Origin: Bordetella petrii
GTDB taxonomy: Bacteria; Pseudomonadota; Gammaproteobacteria; Burkholderiales; Burkholderiaceae_B
Direction of reading: 5' to 3'
Assembly: GCF_000067205.1 (NCBI RefSeq)
Contig: NC_010170.1
Location: forward strand, 2,790,001 to 2,854,000
Length of the DNA: 64,000 bases
Positions 62,884 through 64,000 of the stretch are shown piece by piece. How positions within the stretch are numbered: the stretch's first letter is position 1; each line of letters begins with the position of its first letter. The notes below the pieces were generated by a model that saw only the letters and a list, made by a program, of their open reading frames with translations, ran no database searches and was not told the DNA's origin. The position numbers and the translations under genes are program-made.

Positions 62884-63966
62884 TCAGGGCTGGGCGGGCG
62901 TATCGTCGCGGGCGGCGGGCTCGACAAAATCGGAGGTGAACAAGTCCCAGCAAGTAATGAACAGCGCCGCGATCAGCGGCCCGATCACGAAGCCGTTCAG
63001 GCCGAACAACGCCATGCCGCCCAGGGTGGAGATCAACACCACGTAATCGGGCAGCTTGGTGTCCTTGCCCACCAGCAACGGACGCAGCACGTTGTCGACC
63101 ATGCCGATCACCAGCACGCCGTACAGGATGAGCGCCACGCCCTGCCATGTGGCGCCCGTGACCAGGAAATATACGGCCACCGGCACCCAGATCAGCCCCG
63201 CGCCAATGGCGGGCAGCAGCGACAGAAAGGCCATGACCACGCCCCATAGCACCGGCCCCTGGATGCCCAGCACGTAGAAGATCACGCCGCCCAGGGCGCC
63301 CTGCGCCGCGGCTACCGCGATGTTGCCCTTCACGGTGGCGCGGATCACGGTAGTGAACTTGCGCAACAGGTGAATCTTGCGCGAGTCGCTCAGCGGAATC
63401 GCGGCGCGCAGCCGCGCCGACAGCAGCGAGCCGTCGCGCAGCAGGAAAAACAACAGGTACAGCATGATGCCGAAGCTGATCAGGAACTGGAACGTATCCT
63501 GTCCGATGTTGAACGCCTGCGTGGCCAGGTACTGGCTGCCCCGCATCGCGCCCGCGGTGAGCTTGTCTTGCAGGCTGGTGATGTCGGCCATGCCGAAGCG
63601 CGTCAGCAGGCTGTGCAACGATGCCGGCAGCGCGTCGAGCACCTGCTGGAAATAAACGCCGAAGTTCAGGTTGCCCGACTTGACGCGCTGGTAAAGATTG
63701 GCGCCTTCCTGCACCAGCGAGCCGGTGATGAGCGTGACCGGCACGATTACCAGCAGCAACACCAGCAGCAGTGTGCACAGCGCGGCCAGGTTGCGCCGCT
63801 TGACCAGCTTGGCGGCGATGCGGCGATGCACCGGCGCGAAAATAATCGCCAGGATCGCGCCCCAGAATACCGCTCCGTAAAACGGCCACAGCACCCAGCC
63901 AAACGCGATAGTGACAAGCACCAGCAGCAGCAGGAAAAAGCGGTTGTGCAGGTTAGACCCGTTCAT
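62884..63966 (-). CDS. AI-2E family transporter (YdiK/PerM type permease)
   Basis: Membrane protein of 360 residues in the AI-2E exporter/PerM family. It has about eight helices, a start rich in Leu/Val (FFLLLLVLVTIAFGWVLWPF in part), the cytoplasmic-facing segment of roughly 90 residues after helix three, and the family block MAFLSLLPAIGAGLIWVPVA, then VDNVLRPLLVGKDTKLPDYVV. Substrates in this family are varied (AI-2, Na+/H+ and others), so the function is not settled. Start: ATG at 63966. The remaining 34 bp of the window show nothing. Confidence 0.9.
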   Translation of the reverse strand: MNGSNLHNRFFLLLLVLVTIAFGWVLWPFYGAVFWGAILAIIFAPVHRRIAAKLVKRRNLAALCTLLLVLLLVIVPVTLITGSLVQEGANLYQRVKSGNLNFGVYFQQVLDALPASLHSLLTRFGMADITSLQDKLTAGAMRGSQYLATQAFNIGQDTFQFLISFGIMLYLLFFLLRDGSLLSARLRAAIPLSDSRKIHLLRKFTTVIRATVKGNIAVAAAQGALGGVIFYVLGIQGPVLWGVVMAFLSLLPAIGAGLIWVPVAVYFLVTGATWQGVALILYGVLVIGMVDNVLRPLLVGKDTKLPDYVVLISTLGGMALFGLNGFVIGPLIAALFITCWDLFTSDFVEPAARDDTPAQP

Positions 63967-64000
63967 ATTCGATCCCGTGCGCGGCAGCTGCCGCGTGAGG

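Overview
The window is about 64 kb of GC-rich chromosome from a betaproteobacterium, most likely an Alcaligenaceae member close to Bordetella or Achromobacter. This is inferred from Bug-type solute receptors, an exbB-exbD-lpxK-kdsB-adk block, DUF3579 next to argF, RegB/RegA beside a cyoABCD quinol oxidase, and frequent GTG/TTG starts. It reads as ordinary core chromosome with one catabolic island. I see no transposase, integrase, phage gene, rRNA or CRISPR array.

Layout. 1-9.4 kb: alpha-2-macroglobulin (cut by the left edge), clpS, a cold-shock gene, a DUF192 protein, a pcaF-type thiolase, a CLC transporter and Fe superoxide dismutase. 9.5-19 kb: xseA diverging from exbB-exbD-lpxK-ycaR-kdsB-adk, then a short-chain dehydrogenase, murJ, a FecR-like gene without partners, and rpsT. 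19.1-29.2 kb: two divergent transcription units for sugar-acid use. The leftward unit encodes a DapA-type dehydratase, a Tat-exported lactonase, a GntR/FadR regulator, an Ldh2-type dehydrogenase, an IlvD/Edd dehydratase and an HpcH/HpaI aldolase. The rightward unit encodes two Bug receptors and a 2-hydroxyacid dehydrogenase. Palindromes lie in the gap between them.

29.3-38.7 kb: DUF3579, argF, argG, then a leftward block with tonB-exbB-exbD (Fur box upstream), an OmpR-type regulator, its sensor kinase, and kup, which overlaps the kinase. 38.7-45.2 kb: a SelT/SelW-like protein, regB-regA and cyoABCD, with two TGCGAC/GTCGCA palindromes before cyoA. 45.2-53 kb: tRNA-Val, hupB, piuC, a PLP sulfur-amino-acid enzyme, rnr-rlmB, and two identical tRNA-Leu(CAG) genes on either side of a DTW-domain tRNA-modification gene. 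53-64 kb: an acetyltransferase, an AEC carrier, arsB, an FMN glutamate-synthase-like protein, a phospholipase-D lipoprotein, a membrane protein of unknown function, egtD-egtB, a CAT-anticodon tRNA, a 119-residue unknown and an AI-2E family permease.

The points most worth a second look are the sugar-acid island with its operator-like palindromes, the RegBA-cyo arrangement with paired palindromes, the lone FecR-like gene, two families of short dispersed intergenic repeats, and a 55-nt hairpin upstream of hupB. I found no clear case of a wholly new defence or mobile system.
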